A stretch of 64,000 bases of DNA from Rhodobacteraceae bacterium DSL-40 (lineage in GTDB: Bacteria > Pseudomonadota > Alphaproteobacteria > Rhodobacterales > Rhodobacteraceae): assembly GCA_003258405.1 (NCBI GenBank), contig QKPN01000009.1, forward strand, positions 1 to 64,000. The letters run 5' to 3'. Below the pieces are notes generated by a model. The model worked only from the letters and a program-made list of their open reading frames with translations, was not told the origin of the DNA and did no database searches. How positions within the stretch are numbered: the stretch's first letter is position 1; every line of letters begins with the position of its first letter. A program made the translations under genes and the position numbers. Shown here in pieces: positions 25,735-34,062 of this stretch.

Positions 25735-26469
25735 ATGGAGTTCGCGGGCAGCCGTATCTGGATCATCGGTGCCAGCGCCGGGATCGGCGCGGCGCTCGCC
25801 CGCGCCCTGGCCGGGCGCGGCGCGCAGCTCATCCTGTCGGCGCGCGACGGTGATGCCCTGGCATCCCTGGCGGCAGACTGCGCCGGTGCGCGGGTCGAAC
25901 CGCTGGATCTCGCGCAACCGGGCGCACTGGCGGCCCTGACCGCCCGTCTGGCGGAAGAGACGCCGCTCGATGCGGTGATCTGCACCGCCGCACTCTATGA
26001 GCCCGGCAGGGTCGAGGATATCGACCCGGTGCAGGTGGAAGAGATCGTGCGGGTCAATGTCCTGGGCGCGTTTGACGTCGCGCGCCTCTGTCCGGCCATT
26101 CTGCGCGATGGCGGGCAACTGGTGTTGTTCGGATCGGTGGCGGGCTATCTTGGCCTTCCGGGCGGACAGCCCTACTCGGCGACCAAGGCGGCCGTGAACA
26201 ATCTGGCCGAAACCCTGGTGGTCGAACTGGCACCCCGCGTCCATGTGCGGCTTGTCTGCCCGGGCTTCGTTCGCACGCGCCTGACAGAGAAGAACCGCTT
26301 TGCCATGCCGGCAATCATCACCCCCGACGAGGCGGCAGAGGCCGTTCTGCGCGGCATGGGGCGGCACGGTTTCGAGATCCACTTCCCACGACGCTTCACG
26401 CTGGCGATGAAACTCTTGCGTATCCTGCCCTATGGCCTGTCGCTGCGCCTGACGCGGCGTCTGGGCTGA
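25735..26469 (+). CDS. Short-chain dehydrogenase/reductase
   Basis: A 244-aa NAD(P)-dependent SDR. The N-terminal cofactor loop is GASAGIGAALA, and the catalytic region shows FGSVAGYLGLPGGQPYSATK with Ser, Tyr and Lys in the usual spacing. The gene follows chrR by 3 bp and is therefore in the rpoE transcript. An SDR gene is also part of the Rhodobacter RpoE regulon. The substrate is unknown; membrane lipid or aldehyde reduction is possible. Confidence 0.88.
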   Translation: MEFAGSRIWIIGASAGIGAALARALAGRGAQLILSARDGDALASLAADCAGARVEPLDLAQPGALAALTARLAEETPLDAVICTAALYEPGRVEDIDPVQVEEIVRVNVLGAFDVARLCPAILRDGGQLVLFGSVAGYLGLPGGQPYSATKAAVNNLAETLVVELAPRVHVRLVCPGFVRTRLTEKNRFAMPAIITPDEAAEAVLRGMGRHGFEIHFPRRFTLAMKLLRILPYGLSLRLTRRLG

Positions 26470-26472
26470 GAC

Positions 26473-26877
26473 TCAGGCCAGACGCCCCGACATCACGGCG
26501 ACCCCGGCCCAGGCTGAAAAGCCGGTCAGCACCGTGCCCCAGATCGAATCCACGATCACCTGTTCCCAGGACCAGGCTGCAAGGGTGGCATAGTTGGTCA
26601 TCTCGTAGGTGCCATAGCAGAGAAGGCCCAGCACCATGCCCCCTATAAGGGCCTGCATGGGATCAGCGGCCTTGAGCGCGGGCCAGGACACCATCCACAA
26701 CAGGCCCGCGACATAGACGAGATAGAACAGCGCCGCAGGACCCAGCCGCAAGGGCTCGGCCAGCAGATCGCCGACATGGCGCTCGAATATCGGCCGAATG
26801 AGAAACTTGATGCCCAGAAAGTCGAGGCCGAGGAACACCCCTGCCGTGAGAAGATAAAGGGTTCCCGCTTGCATCAT
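26473..26877 (-). CDS. DUF2177 membrane protein
   Basis: A 134-aa integral membrane protein of the DUF2177 family with four hydrophobic helices. Typical segments are FLGLDFLGIKFLIRPIFER and the later GLLCYGTYEMTNYATL. The adjacent ATGs at 26877 and 26874 are equivalent starts; GGAGCG lies about 10 bp upstream. It converges on the SDR gene with 3 bp between stops and has its own TGATCT-N18-TAT promoter. DUF2177 genes recur in ChrR-RpoE islands; the function is not known. Confidence 0.85.
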   Translation of the reverse strand: MMQAGTLYLLTAGVFLGLDFLGIKFLIRPIFERHVGDLLAEPLRLGPAALFYLVYVAGLLWMVSWPALKAADPMQALIGGMVLGLLCYGTYEMTNYATLAAWSWEQVIVDSIWGTVLTGFSAWAGVAVMSGRLA

Positions 26878-26920
26878 CGCACGCCGCTCCAGTCTCGTCA
26901 GAAATCTCTCTCTGCCCTCC

Positions 26921-26947
26921 ATACGGCGGCAAACGGGCGTCAGATCA
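26921..26947 (-). promoter_or_regulatory. Sigma-E promoter of the DUF2177 gene
   Basis: The minus strand carries TGATCT (26947-26942), 18 bases, then TAT (26923-26921). The predicted start is near 26913, about 36 bp before the ATG. T at the sixth -35 position is accepted in the Rhodobacter RpoE consensus. Confidence 0.6.
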
Positions 26948-27752
26948 CTCGCGCCCGCAGAAAAGGCATCATGACGTTCCGGCTGCCGCCACCCCACGCC
27001 GCACCTCTCCCGGCCTGAAGACGTTCGGATATCAGACCCATTCCCTCCGCTAAGTGCCCTCGCGAAGGCGCTCCCCCGCTGTGGAGGTATCCCGAATTTT
27101 CCTTTGCTGTCTAAGGGTGCCGGGATGGGGTGAGCACTGGTCGCCGCGCCAAAGGGGGCTGAAGCGAGCTCCAGGGCGGATATTCTCCGGACCTCTCGAC
27201 AGCGTGGAGTCGTAGTGGCTTTTCTCGCTGGATCGAGCACAAGCGGCGGCACCTTGCACCTGTCACTGGCGAGCTCGGGCTTCATGACCGCCTCGACGCG
27301 CAGGACGTTCAGCCAGCGCAGGTCCAGATGCGCCCGGTCTGGCACCACGTCGATCTGCGTGGTTGGCTTCGAAGGTGGCGGAGCCTTACCACCTGCACCG
27401 GTCCCGGAGATCGGGAGCGGCACGGGGCCTCGCCGAGGACCTTGAGATCACGGAGAAGGCCAATGATCTCCGACGCCAGATGTTGGGACCGGCCACTCGC
27501 CGCCCTCACGCTCGCAACGAGCTTGCTGAGCGGCGGCGCGACGGGGGCCCTGATGGCAGCGGGCCGGGGCAGGTCCGCCGGTCGGCGGGCACAGCCGGCG
27601 TTACAGGGCGTGGGCGGCGGCAGCGCCGGTTTGTTGCCGCAGAACGCCGCGATTGTGGAAATGCTCGCCGACCATGCGGTGACGCGGGCACCGCGGCGAA
27701 ACACCTTGTCATCCCGCTGAGGCTCGTCTCGTGGGGCTTGGATGCGTCCGGA
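26948..27752. other. Intergenic stretch without a convincing gene
   Basis: About 800 bp past the sigma-E island. It contains the right-hand tRNA-end-like repeat at 27029-27052. Overlapping frames on both strands are Arg/Ala/Pro-rich with no family match; one plus-strand frame (27328-27720) has a hydrophobic patch but no ribosome site. This may be decayed insertion DNA. Confidence 0.45.
27029..27052 (+). repeat. tRNA-3'-end-like repeat, right copy
   Basis: It matches 19 of 24 bases with 16406-16429; the shared core is TCAG-CCC-TTCCCTCCGC. The two copies are in the same orientation and bracket the segment with the second DUF1254 gene and the whole sigma-E island. An attachment-site origin is possible but not proven. 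Confidence 0.35.
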
Positions 27753-28433
27753 TCAGAAGAGAGCCAGACGCACCGCCTGGCGGAGTTCGGGATGCAGTAT
27801 CCAGTAGCCCGCATCTTCCTCCTTTGCTTTCGCTCCCCGGAAACCAAGGAGGGCGGTGCCTTCCGAAGCGCCTGGAGTGTCGCCAGCCTGAACATCACCT
27901 GAAAGATACTCGGCGATCAGCAAGCCCGTCGCCATGAAGGATCTGTTGGCCGAAGCCTCGGACTTGTACCCGGCGGCGCTTGCCATGCGGGCGTCCGTCA
28001 GCCCGTCCTCGCCCGCCAGCGACAGGGCTGTGAGCATCGCATATTGCGGGCCGGACAGGGTGACCTGACGGATCGCTTCAACATATTCCTCGACGCTCGG
28101 AACGCCGATGCCTGTCTGCTGATCCCCGCGCCGTTCTCCCGTCCTGCGATGTTCGCGCGCGTCGATGACGTTGTGCAACGCGGCGATAGCTTCCTCTTCC
28201 GTCGCGCCCGTTGCCTCGGCGATCATGCCGCGGGCCTTCGCTGGAGGCTTCGGAAACGCCCGTGCGACGAAGGTTCCCGCAAGCCAGCCCGACTTGATCT
28301 GGTATCGGCCGTGCGCTCCCACGAGAATGGCGGGCGACGCACTCGGCTTGGCAGTCTTCTTCTGCTTCTTTGTCATATCTTTGAACAGCTTATGGTCTGT
28401 GTCGACGAGGCTTGCCGAATTCGATTGTGCCAT
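27753..28433 (-). CDS. Hypothetical protein, accessory
   Basis: A 226-aa cytoplasmic protein I cannot assign. A Lys-rich start (KDMTKKQKKTAK) is followed by a first domain with AHGRYQIKSGWLAGTFVARA and a helical middle (GATEEEAIAALHNVIDARE). The second half, EAIRQVTLSGPQYAMLTALS to NRSFMATGLLIAEYL, could be a winged-helix fold. GAGAGGA precedes the ATG. It lies in an eroded accessory stretch. A structural or DNA-binding role is a guess. Confidence 0.65.
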   Translation of the reverse strand: MAQSNSASLVDTDHKLFKDMTKKQKKTAKPSASPAILVGAHGRYQIKSGWLAGTFVARAFPKPPAKARGMIAEATGATEEEAIAALHNVIDAREHRRTGERRGDQQTGIGVPSVEEYVEAIRQVTLSGPQYAMLTALSLAGEDGLTDARMASAAGYKSEASANRSFMATGLLIAEYLSGDVQAGDTPGASEGTALLGFRGAKAKEEDAGYWILHPELRQAVRLALF

Positions 28434-28460
28434 TGGGGATCCTCTCCTGAATGTTCTGTA

Positions 28461-29260
28461 TCATGCTCGGCGGAGTTCGGAACCCGTTGCGAGCCGTCGG
28501 GCTTCGGCGAATGAAATGAGGCTTCGGCTGCGTTCATCCCGCAGGGCGAGCCGCGCGCACCGCAGATATTCCCCAAGCGTCAGCCGCCGGGCCTCGGCGA
28601 GGATTTCTTCATCGCGTAGAACCTCCGGCGGACGGTAGAATGGAATTCGGCTGGCAAGGTAATGGCGTGGTGCCCGCCGATGTTTGCCGTGATCCAGCCG
28701 AGACCCGACGCCCGGTCGCGACGCAATGCGCCGTGGAGGGCGGCGTCCCGCACTGACCAGTCGGCGTCGCGGTGCCAGGATGTCTCTTCGATCTGGTGCT
28801 GGACATGGAACGGCGACAAGCCGGTCGAGGCTGTCAGCAGCATCATGGAAAGATGAACGAACAACAGGACCGCCACATCGGTTCGCAACGCGCGTGGCCA
28901 CGATCGCCAGCCGGACCGCGGGAGTACACCGCCCTGCGTCATGGGGCGTCAGCGTCATAATGCCGATGATGCGGCGCGCCGGGTCATTCCGGCGCGTGTC
29001 GCGGCAGAACGATGCGTGCCCGCCATCGTGCGCGATCATGCAGGGGCGCACGAGGAATACCGCGTTCGCCGGCAGGGCAGGACCGAGATCTGAAGGCTGA
29101 TGGCCAATGCCATCCATGACCCTGTGATCAGCGCGGCAAAGGGACTGGAGGTTGCCGCCAAGTCGAAGCGACTTCGCGTCAGGGGTGGAGTTCGGCAGGC
29201 CGCACAGCAGTGCTCCCGCCGAGCCTTGATGTCCCGCGACGCAGCCGGAATGGGTTCGGA
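28461..29260 (-). pseudogene. Relic of a fatty acid desaturase gene
   Basis: Successive minus-strand frames give a desaturase in order: TRSRFDLAATSSPFAALITG then SWMALAISLQISVL (N-terminal helix), FLVRPCMIAHDGGHASFCRD (first His box), RIIGIMTLTPHD, QHQIEETSWHRDADWSVRDA, NIGGHHAITLP (degraded last His box) and SRIPFYRPPEVLRD-EEILAE near the C-terminus. At least four frame changes separate these blocks and the HxxHH boxes are damaged, so the enzyme is dead. It would have been a membrane diiron acyl desaturase. Confidence 0.7.
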
Positions 29261-29295
29261 CGGATTGCGCATGCGGTTGGTCTGAGCAACCGGGT

Positions 29296-29318
29296 CCGGG
29301 TGCCAGTGAGGCACCCGG
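29296..29318 (-). terminator. Hairpin downstream of the cold-shock gene
   Basis: CCGGGTGCC (29296-29304) and GGCACCCGG (29310-29318) form a perfect 9-bp stem with a 5-base loop 12 bp after the csp stop on the minus strand. No clear T run follows. Confidence 0.55.
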
Positions 29319-29329
29319 CACAGGGCAGG

Positions 29330-29536
29330 TCAGGCGAGCACGAGATTGGTCGCGCTTTCGCGACCGTCACGGCCCCGCTCGACGTCGAAGGTCACCTTCT
29401 GCGCGTCGGAAAGGCCAGCCAGACCGGCACGTTCGACGGCGGAGATGTGGACGAACACGTCCTTGCCGCCCGTCTCAGTTTCGATGAAGCCGAAGCCCTT
29501 TTGGGCATTGAAAAATTTCACGGTGCCATTGGCCAT
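29330..29536 (-). CDS. Cold-shock protein, CspA family
   Basis: A 68-aa single-domain nucleic-acid chaperone. RNP1 is KGFGFIE and RNP2 is DVFVHISAV; the start MANGTVKFFNAQKGFGFI is typical of alphaproteobacterial Csp. The ATG at 29536 follows AGGAGA by about 9 bp; longer frames upstream are not family-like. It is divergent from the RNA helicase gene at 29990, and the two are often coinduced by cold in bacteria. It would melt RNA secondary structure and prevent premature termination. Confidence 0.93.
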   Translation of the reverse strand: MANGTVKFFNAQKGFGFIETETGGKDVFVHISAVERAGLAGLSDAQKVTFDVERGRDGRESATNLVLA

Positions 29537-29989
29537 ATCCGTGGTCTCCTGTTCAAATGCTGCCCACGTGATGCGGCAGCCCGGCAAAGTCAGACTGAAT
29601 CGATCAACTGAAAGCCGGATGAACGGAAGCAGCGGTTCGAAGCGAACAACGATGGCACGACAGACATGCGCCTTCTGGGGCCGACATACAAGGGCTGTTG
29701 CGCCATATCGTGAAATTCCTCTCTCGGCGATGGTTGGCGATCCTGCGTCATTGACAAGCCCCCGACGCCTCCCCATGTACAGAACGCGTTATCGCTCTGC
29801 CGCGTGAGCAGGCGGGATTACATCCGCCCCCGGCCGTGACGCATCGTTTTCCCACATCACGAAGGGGGGAGGCCGCCCAAGGCGGCTCCGGGCACAATAC
29901 GGTGCCGGAGTGCTCGTCCCGGGTGCACCCCGACTTAACGGGCGCGTTGCTTCGACGGGAGCGGACGCCAGGCCCGGCCAAGGATTGAC
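29537..29989. promoter_or_regulatory. Long divergent leader region of csp and rhlE
   Basis: About 450 bp separate the divergent cold-shock and helicase genes, enough for long 5' leaders on both transcripts. Cold-shock mRNAs of this family usually carry long, temperature-sensitive leaders. I see no gene here and cannot place the promoters firmly. Confidence 0.4.
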
Positions 29990-31195
29990 ATGACGTTCAC
30001 TGAACTCGGGCTGAACGCCCGGATGGTCTCGCGGCTCGATGCCCTGGGGCTCACAGAGCCGACCCCTATCCAGGAGCAGGCCATCCCGCACGCGCTGCAA
30101 GGCCGCGACATCCTGGGGATCGCCCAGACCGGAACCGGCAAGACCGCCGCCTTCGGCATTCCACTGATCGTCTCCCTGTCGAAACGGCAGGACCGCCCCG
30201 TGCCGCACTCGGCCCGCGGTTTGGTGCTCGCACCCACGCGGGAACTGGCGGGCCAGATCGTCCGGAGCCTGCAGGGATTGACGGCAGATCTCCGCATCAC
30301 GCTCGTGGTCGGCGGCAAGTCGATCAAGGCGCAGGCCGATAGGCTTGCGCGCGGCACCGACATCCTCGTGGCGACGCCGGGCCGGCTGATCGACCTGATG
30401 GAGCGCCGGGCCATCGACCTCGGCATGACACGGTTCCTGGTCCTCGACGAGGCCGACCAGATGCTCGACATCGGCTTTGCCCCTGCACTGCGCCGTATCG
30501 CACTGATGCTGGCCAAGGACAGACAGACCATGATGTTCTCGGCCACGATGCCGAAGGCGATGACGGAATTGTCCCGCCACTATCTCGACAAGCCCATCCG
30601 CGTCGAGGTTTCGCCGCCGGGCAAGGTCGCCGACAAGGTGGCTCACAGCGTCCATTTCGTCGCGAATGAGCAGAAGCAGGATCTTCTGATCGCATTGCTG
30701 AACGGGCACCGCGACGACCGCGCGCTCGTCTTTTCGCGCACCAAGACCGGTGCCGAGCGGCTGATGAAGCAGCTCGATCGCGCCGGATTCGCGACCACGT
30801 CGATCCACGGCAACAAGAGCCAGGGGCAACGGGATCGGGCCATTGCGGCCTTCAGGGCCGGATCGGTGCGCGTGCTGGTCGCGACGGATGTCGCGGCCCG
30901 CGGCATCGACATCCCCGGTGTCGGCCATGTCTACAACTACGACCTGCCGAACGTGCCAGAAAACTACGTGCACCGGATCGGGCGGACGGCCCGCGCCGGC
31001 CAGAGCGGTCGCGCGATTGCGTTCTGCGCCGCCGATGAAGTGGCAGAGTTCAAGGCCATCGAAAAGGTGCTCGGCGCCCGCGTCGAGATCGCCGGCGGCC
31101 GTCCCTGGGATGCGATGAACGGCGCGTCGACACCGCAGAAGAAGCGACGGCCGCGCCGGCGCCCGGCGGGACGTTCGGACCGGATGGCGGCGTGA
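29990..31195 (+). CDS. rhlE: DEAD-box RNA helicase, RhlE type
   Basis: A 401-aa ATP-dependent RNA helicase. Q-motif region PTPIQEQAIP, motif I AQTGTGKT at 45-52, PTRELA, motif II DEAD, SAT in MMFSATMPKAM, and C-terminal VLVATDVAARGIDIPGVGHV and HRIGRTARAG complete the two RecA-like domains. A short basic tail (KKRRPRRRPAGR) replaces long extensions, as in RhlE. AAGGA lies just before the ATG. It probably remodels ribosome-assembly intermediates and structured RNA during cold growth. Confidence 0.93.
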   Translation: MTFTELGLNARMVSRLDALGLTEPTPIQEQAIPHALQGRDILGIAQTGTGKTAAFGIPLIVSLSKRQDRPVPHSARGLVLAPTRELAGQIVRSLQGLTADLRITLVVGGKSIKAQADRLARGTDILVATPGRLIDLMERRAIDLGMTRFLVLDEADQMLDIGFAPALRRIALMLAKDRQTMMFSATMPKAMTELSRHYLDKPIRVEVSPPGKVADKVAHSVHFVANEQKQDLLIALLNGHRDDRALVFSRTKTGAERLMKQLDRAGFATTSIHGNKSQGQRDRAIAAFRAGSVRVLVATDVAARGIDIPGVGHVYNYDLPNVPENYVHRIGRTARAGQSGRAIAFCAADEVAEFKAIEKVLGARVEIAGGRPWDAMNGASTPQKKRRPRRRPAGRSDRMAA

Positions 31196-31302
31196 CCGCA
31201 GCCTGCGGCAATCCGGGGCCGGAGGACAGAGCGCGCGCTGCACCGGCGACCCGGACAAGCTTTCGCAGCGTGGCGGCGCTGTCTCCGCAGGAGGATAGGC
31301 GA

Positions 31303-31509
31303 ATGAACAGTCCCGAATGGCGCAAGCCCGGCATCCATGGTGCCCTGACGGGCGCCGATTTTCGCGGCCGCGTGGGCTTCACCGGGGGCGGCCCGGCGAC
31401 TGGGCCGGGCGCCGAGGCGCCGGACCGAGACATCGCGCAGGCGTGCCTGGCGTCGCTGGACGGCGTCATGCCACGCCGGCTCCCCGAAGCCGCGGCGGAC
31501 AAGGGATGA
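31303..31509 (+). CDS. Small hypothetical protein (68 aa)
   Basis: Starts with MNSPEWRKPGIHGALTGADF after a good GGAGG ribosome site, and its stop overlaps the ATG of the Cys-rich gene as ATGA. The protein is Gly/Pro/Ala-rich, without a signal peptide or membrane segment. I do not recognise it. The ribosome site and the coupled overlap are the main reasons to believe it is a real gene. Confidence 0.55.
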   Translation: MNSPEWRKPGIHGALTGADFRGRVGFTGGGPATGPGAEAPDRDIAQACLASLDGVMPRRLPEAAADKG

Positions 31510-32315
31510 GCAGGTTCATCGCGACAGTCAGAGAGCTGCGCTCGAGGCCGAGCCTAGGCAGACTGGTGATCGCGGCTGGCGGCCTGCTCGCCGTCCTGGC
31601 GTTTCCGGTCCTCGCGCAGAACGGCACTGGCCCGGTGCCGGACCACGCCGAAGCACGGAACTATGGCGGGGGTTGGGACTGCGCGCTCGGGTTCCGTGTG
31701 AAGGGTGGGGAGTGCGTCGCCGTCGAAATCCCGGAGAATGCCTATGCAACGGGGCGGTCCTACGGTTCGGGTTGGGAATGCCAGCGCGGATACGAAGAAG
31801 CAGGAGACACGTCCTGCAAGGCAATCCCGGTGCCCGAGCATGCCTTCCTGCAATCCTCCGGCTACGACTGGCAGTGCGAACGCGGATACTGGCAGGATCG
31901 CGAGACATGCGTTCCCATCGTTCTGCCGGACAATGCCTATCTCACGGACGACACCGCAGGCTCCGGCTGGGCCTGCGCGCGCGGTTTCACCGCCATGGCC
32001 GGCACCTGCGAGCCGATTGCGGTTCCCGAGAACGGCTATCTCACCAATGCGGACTACGGCGACAAATGGGCTTGCGAGCGGGGCTTCTTCGAAATCGATG
32101 GACGCTGCGACCCTGTGGCGCTTCCCGAGAACGCGTATCTCGACCCGGCATCCTACGGGCCGGGTTGGCGCTGCGAGCGCGGATTTGAACCCATCGACAA
32201 TGCCTGCATCCGGATCGAGCTTCCGGCAAACGCGCATCTCGATCAATCCGGAAACCGTTGGCGCTGCGATCCCAGCTTTCAACTCGCGAACGGGGAGTGC
32301 AGTCCTGAACGATAG
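31506..32315 (+). CDS. Exported protein of seven Cys-pair repeats
   Basis: A 269-aa protein with an N-terminal hydrophobic segment (RLVIAAGGLLAVLAFPVLAQ) that acts as a signal peptide or anchor, then seven tandem repeats of 31-34 residues. Each reads roughly [VL]P[ED]NAYL--YG-GW-C-RGF----G-C--I and has two Cys, 14 in total, probably one disulfide per repeat. Similar VPENAYL repeats occur in secreted proteins of other alphaproteobacteria, without a known function. Coupled to the small gene upstream and close to a transglutaminase gene, it may be an envelope or extracellular structural protein. Confidence 0.75.
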   Translation: MSRFIATVRELRSRPSLGRLVIAAGGLLAVLAFPVLAQNGTGPVPDHAEARNYGGGWDCALGFRVKGGECVAVEIPENAYATGRSYGSGWECQRGYEEAGDTSCKAIPVPEHAFLQSSGYDWQCERGYWQDRETCVPIVLPDNAYLTDDTAGSGWACARGFTAMAGTCEPIAVPENGYLTNADYGDKWACERGFFEIDGRCDPVALPENAYLDPASYGPGWRCERGFEPIDNACIRIELPANAHLDQSGNRWRCDPSFQLANGECSPER

Positions 32316-32534
32316 GGCACCACGATCAGACCACGGCGACGCGCTTGCAGCCGAATGCGGATCGCATTCCGCCTGCCACAGCCGACGCCACTCCTCGCCA
32401 TGCTGAACGGGCTCCACTCGCACGTCAGCAATCCGGAGGGTGCACGCGGCTGGTGGCGCCGACAGAAGACTTCACCTTGTCCTCCCATGGGATCCCCCTC
32501 CATTACGCTCGACCGGATAGGGGGGAGGCGCCCA

Positions 32535-32753
32535 ATGCCGCGGCAGGCAGTCGAGGATCTGCCCCTCGAGCGGCCGGACGAAAAGGGGGCTGTCGATGCT
32601 GCGCGGACCCGGATCGCGGTCGTGGAGAAGAGGAGGTTTCTTCTCGATCGTTGCGCGGCGGCGCCCGAGGCCGGGGATGAACGCCTTCAGAAATTCATCA
32701 GGCGTGCCCTCGGCGGCATGGACCGACTGAGAGAACGCGGGGAGCGGAAATGA
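32535..32753 (+). CDS. Small charged hypothetical protein (72 aa)
   Basis: Starts MPRQAVEDLPLERPDEKG after GGGGGGAGGCG and ends in an ATGA overlap with the zinc-ribbon gene. It is Arg/Glu-rich and helical, with no Cys pair or signal. The open frame extends back to 32355, but only the ATG at 32535 has a ribosome site. No family is recognised. It may work with the small zinc protein it is coupled to. Confidence 0.5.
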   Translation: MPRQAVEDLPLERPDEKGAVDAARTRIAVVEKRRFLLDRCAAAPEAGDERLQKFIRRALGGMDRLRERGERK

Positions 32754-32962
32754 CGATCAAGTCTGTGGACATCGAATTCGGGCCAATCAGGGCGACGGCC
32801 GACATTGCCGCCGAGCGCTTCTGCCTGAGATGCCGATCGACCTTCTGGAGCGAAGGGTTCGGCGAGCGGATATGTTCCCGCTGCAAGGGGACAGCGGCCT
32901 GGCGCTCGGCTGTCTCCGAGAGCAGCGGACACGGCTCGCGTCGCGCCGGCGGACGGTCATAA
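32750..32962 (+). CDS. Small zinc-ribbon protein (70 aa)
   Basis: Two CxxC knuckles, CLRC and CSRC, stand 14 residues apart (RFCLRCRSTFWSEGFGER then ICSRCKG), the spacing of a small treble-clef or ribbon zinc fold. The tail is Arg/Ser/Gly-rich. The ATG overlaps the previous stop (ATGA), and the transglutaminase gene follows after 12 bp, so the three are probably one transcript. The role is unknown, perhaps a nucleic-acid or protein-binding adaptor. Confidence 0.6.
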   Translation: MTIKSVDIEFGPIRATADIAAERFCLRCRSTFWSEGFGERICSRCKGTAAWRSAVSESSGHGSRRAGGRS

Positions 32963-32974
32963 GAGGTTTTCCCG

Positions 32975-33841
32975 ATGCCATCCGTCACGATCATCCACGA
33001 GACCGACTATCATTATCGAACCGCGGTTGCACTTGGGCCGCACCGGCTGATGCTGCGTCCGCGGGAAACGCGGGACCTCAGCCTGACGTCCTTCAACCTC
33101 GAGATCAGTCCCGAGCCCCGCATCGACTGGTCGCATGACGTTGCCGGCAACGCGATCGCGACGGCACAGTTCGACACGAGGACGGAGCTGCTTTCGATCC
33201 GGTCGCGCACATGTGTGGATCTGCGCGCACCGGCTTGGCCCGTCTTCCCGATCGCCGCCGCCGCCGCATCCTACCCGTTCGTGTACACCCCCGACGACTG
33301 GACCGATCTCGGCGCCCTGGCCATACCACAATATGCGGATGATGCGGGGCGGCTGTCGCAGTGGGTCGAACGGTTTGTCATGGTACGGCCGACGGACACG
33401 CTCTCCTTGCTGAAGGACATCAGCAACGGGATAACCGCCAGGATCTCCTATCAGAGCCGGGAGACCGAGGGCACACAGGGGCCGCTCGAGACCCTAGACC
33501 GGGGTTGGGGGTCCTGCCGCGACTTCGCCGTGTTGTTCGCCGAGGCCGCCCGGACGCTTGGCTTCGGCGCGCGACTGGTCTCGGGCTACCTCTTCGATCC
33601 GGAAGGCGAGAGGACAGGTTCGGCGGCGACCGGCTCCACCCATGCCTGGGTCGAGATCTTCATCCCCGGCGCAGGCTGGATCGCCTTCGACCCGACCAAC
33701 CGCGCCATGGGCTCGGCCAACCTGATCCCGGTTGCTGTGGCCCGGCGTATGGCTCAGGTCTCGCCGGTGAGCGGCAGCTTTCACGGAATGCCGTCGGACC
33801 TGCTGGCGCTCGATGTCCGGGTCACCGTCTCTCAAGCCTGA
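32975..33841 (+). CDS. Transglutaminase-like protein with N-terminal Bact_transglu_N domain
   Basis: A 288-aa cytoplasmic protein. The N-terminal beta domain (residues 1-95, YHYRTAVALGPHRLMLRPRE) is the bacterial transglutaminase N domain, and the core holds the catalytic triad Cys181 (GSCRDFA), His223 (STHAWVEIF) and Asp239 (FDPTN). Proteins of this type are often cysteine peptidases or ligation enzymes rather than true transglutaminases. Its neighbours are small zinc and Cys-rich proteins, which may be substrates or partners, but it has no export signal while the repeat protein does. Confidence 0.85.
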   Translation: MPSVTIIHETDYHYRTAVALGPHRLMLRPRETRDLSLTSFNLEISPEPRIDWSHDVAGNAIATAQFDTRTELLSIRSRTCVDLRAPAWPVFPIAAAAASYPFVYTPDDWTDLGALAIPQYADDAGRLSQWVERFVMVRPTDTLSLLKDISNGITARISYQSRETEGTQGPLETLDRGWGSCRDFAVLFAEAARTLGFGARLVSGYLFDPEGERTGSAATGSTHAWVEIFIPGAGWIAFDPTNRAMGSANLIPVAVARRMAQVSPVSGSFHGMPSDLLALDVRVTVSQA

Positions 33842-34062
33842 GCTTCGGAACATGGGGCCGGGTCCTGTCACGCCGCCTTTGGGGCACGGATTGCCCCCCC
33901 CGGATCCTCCAGGCAACGCGCCACTTCGCAAGACCTGACGAGACCTGACGCGCAAGCGTCCGCGGATGGCCGATGGCGCCTCTTTCAGGCCTGCGATACG
34001 TTGGACAGACCGGAAAAACCCCGATAAGCGATGCAACAACTCGGATTCATACGTTTGACCCC

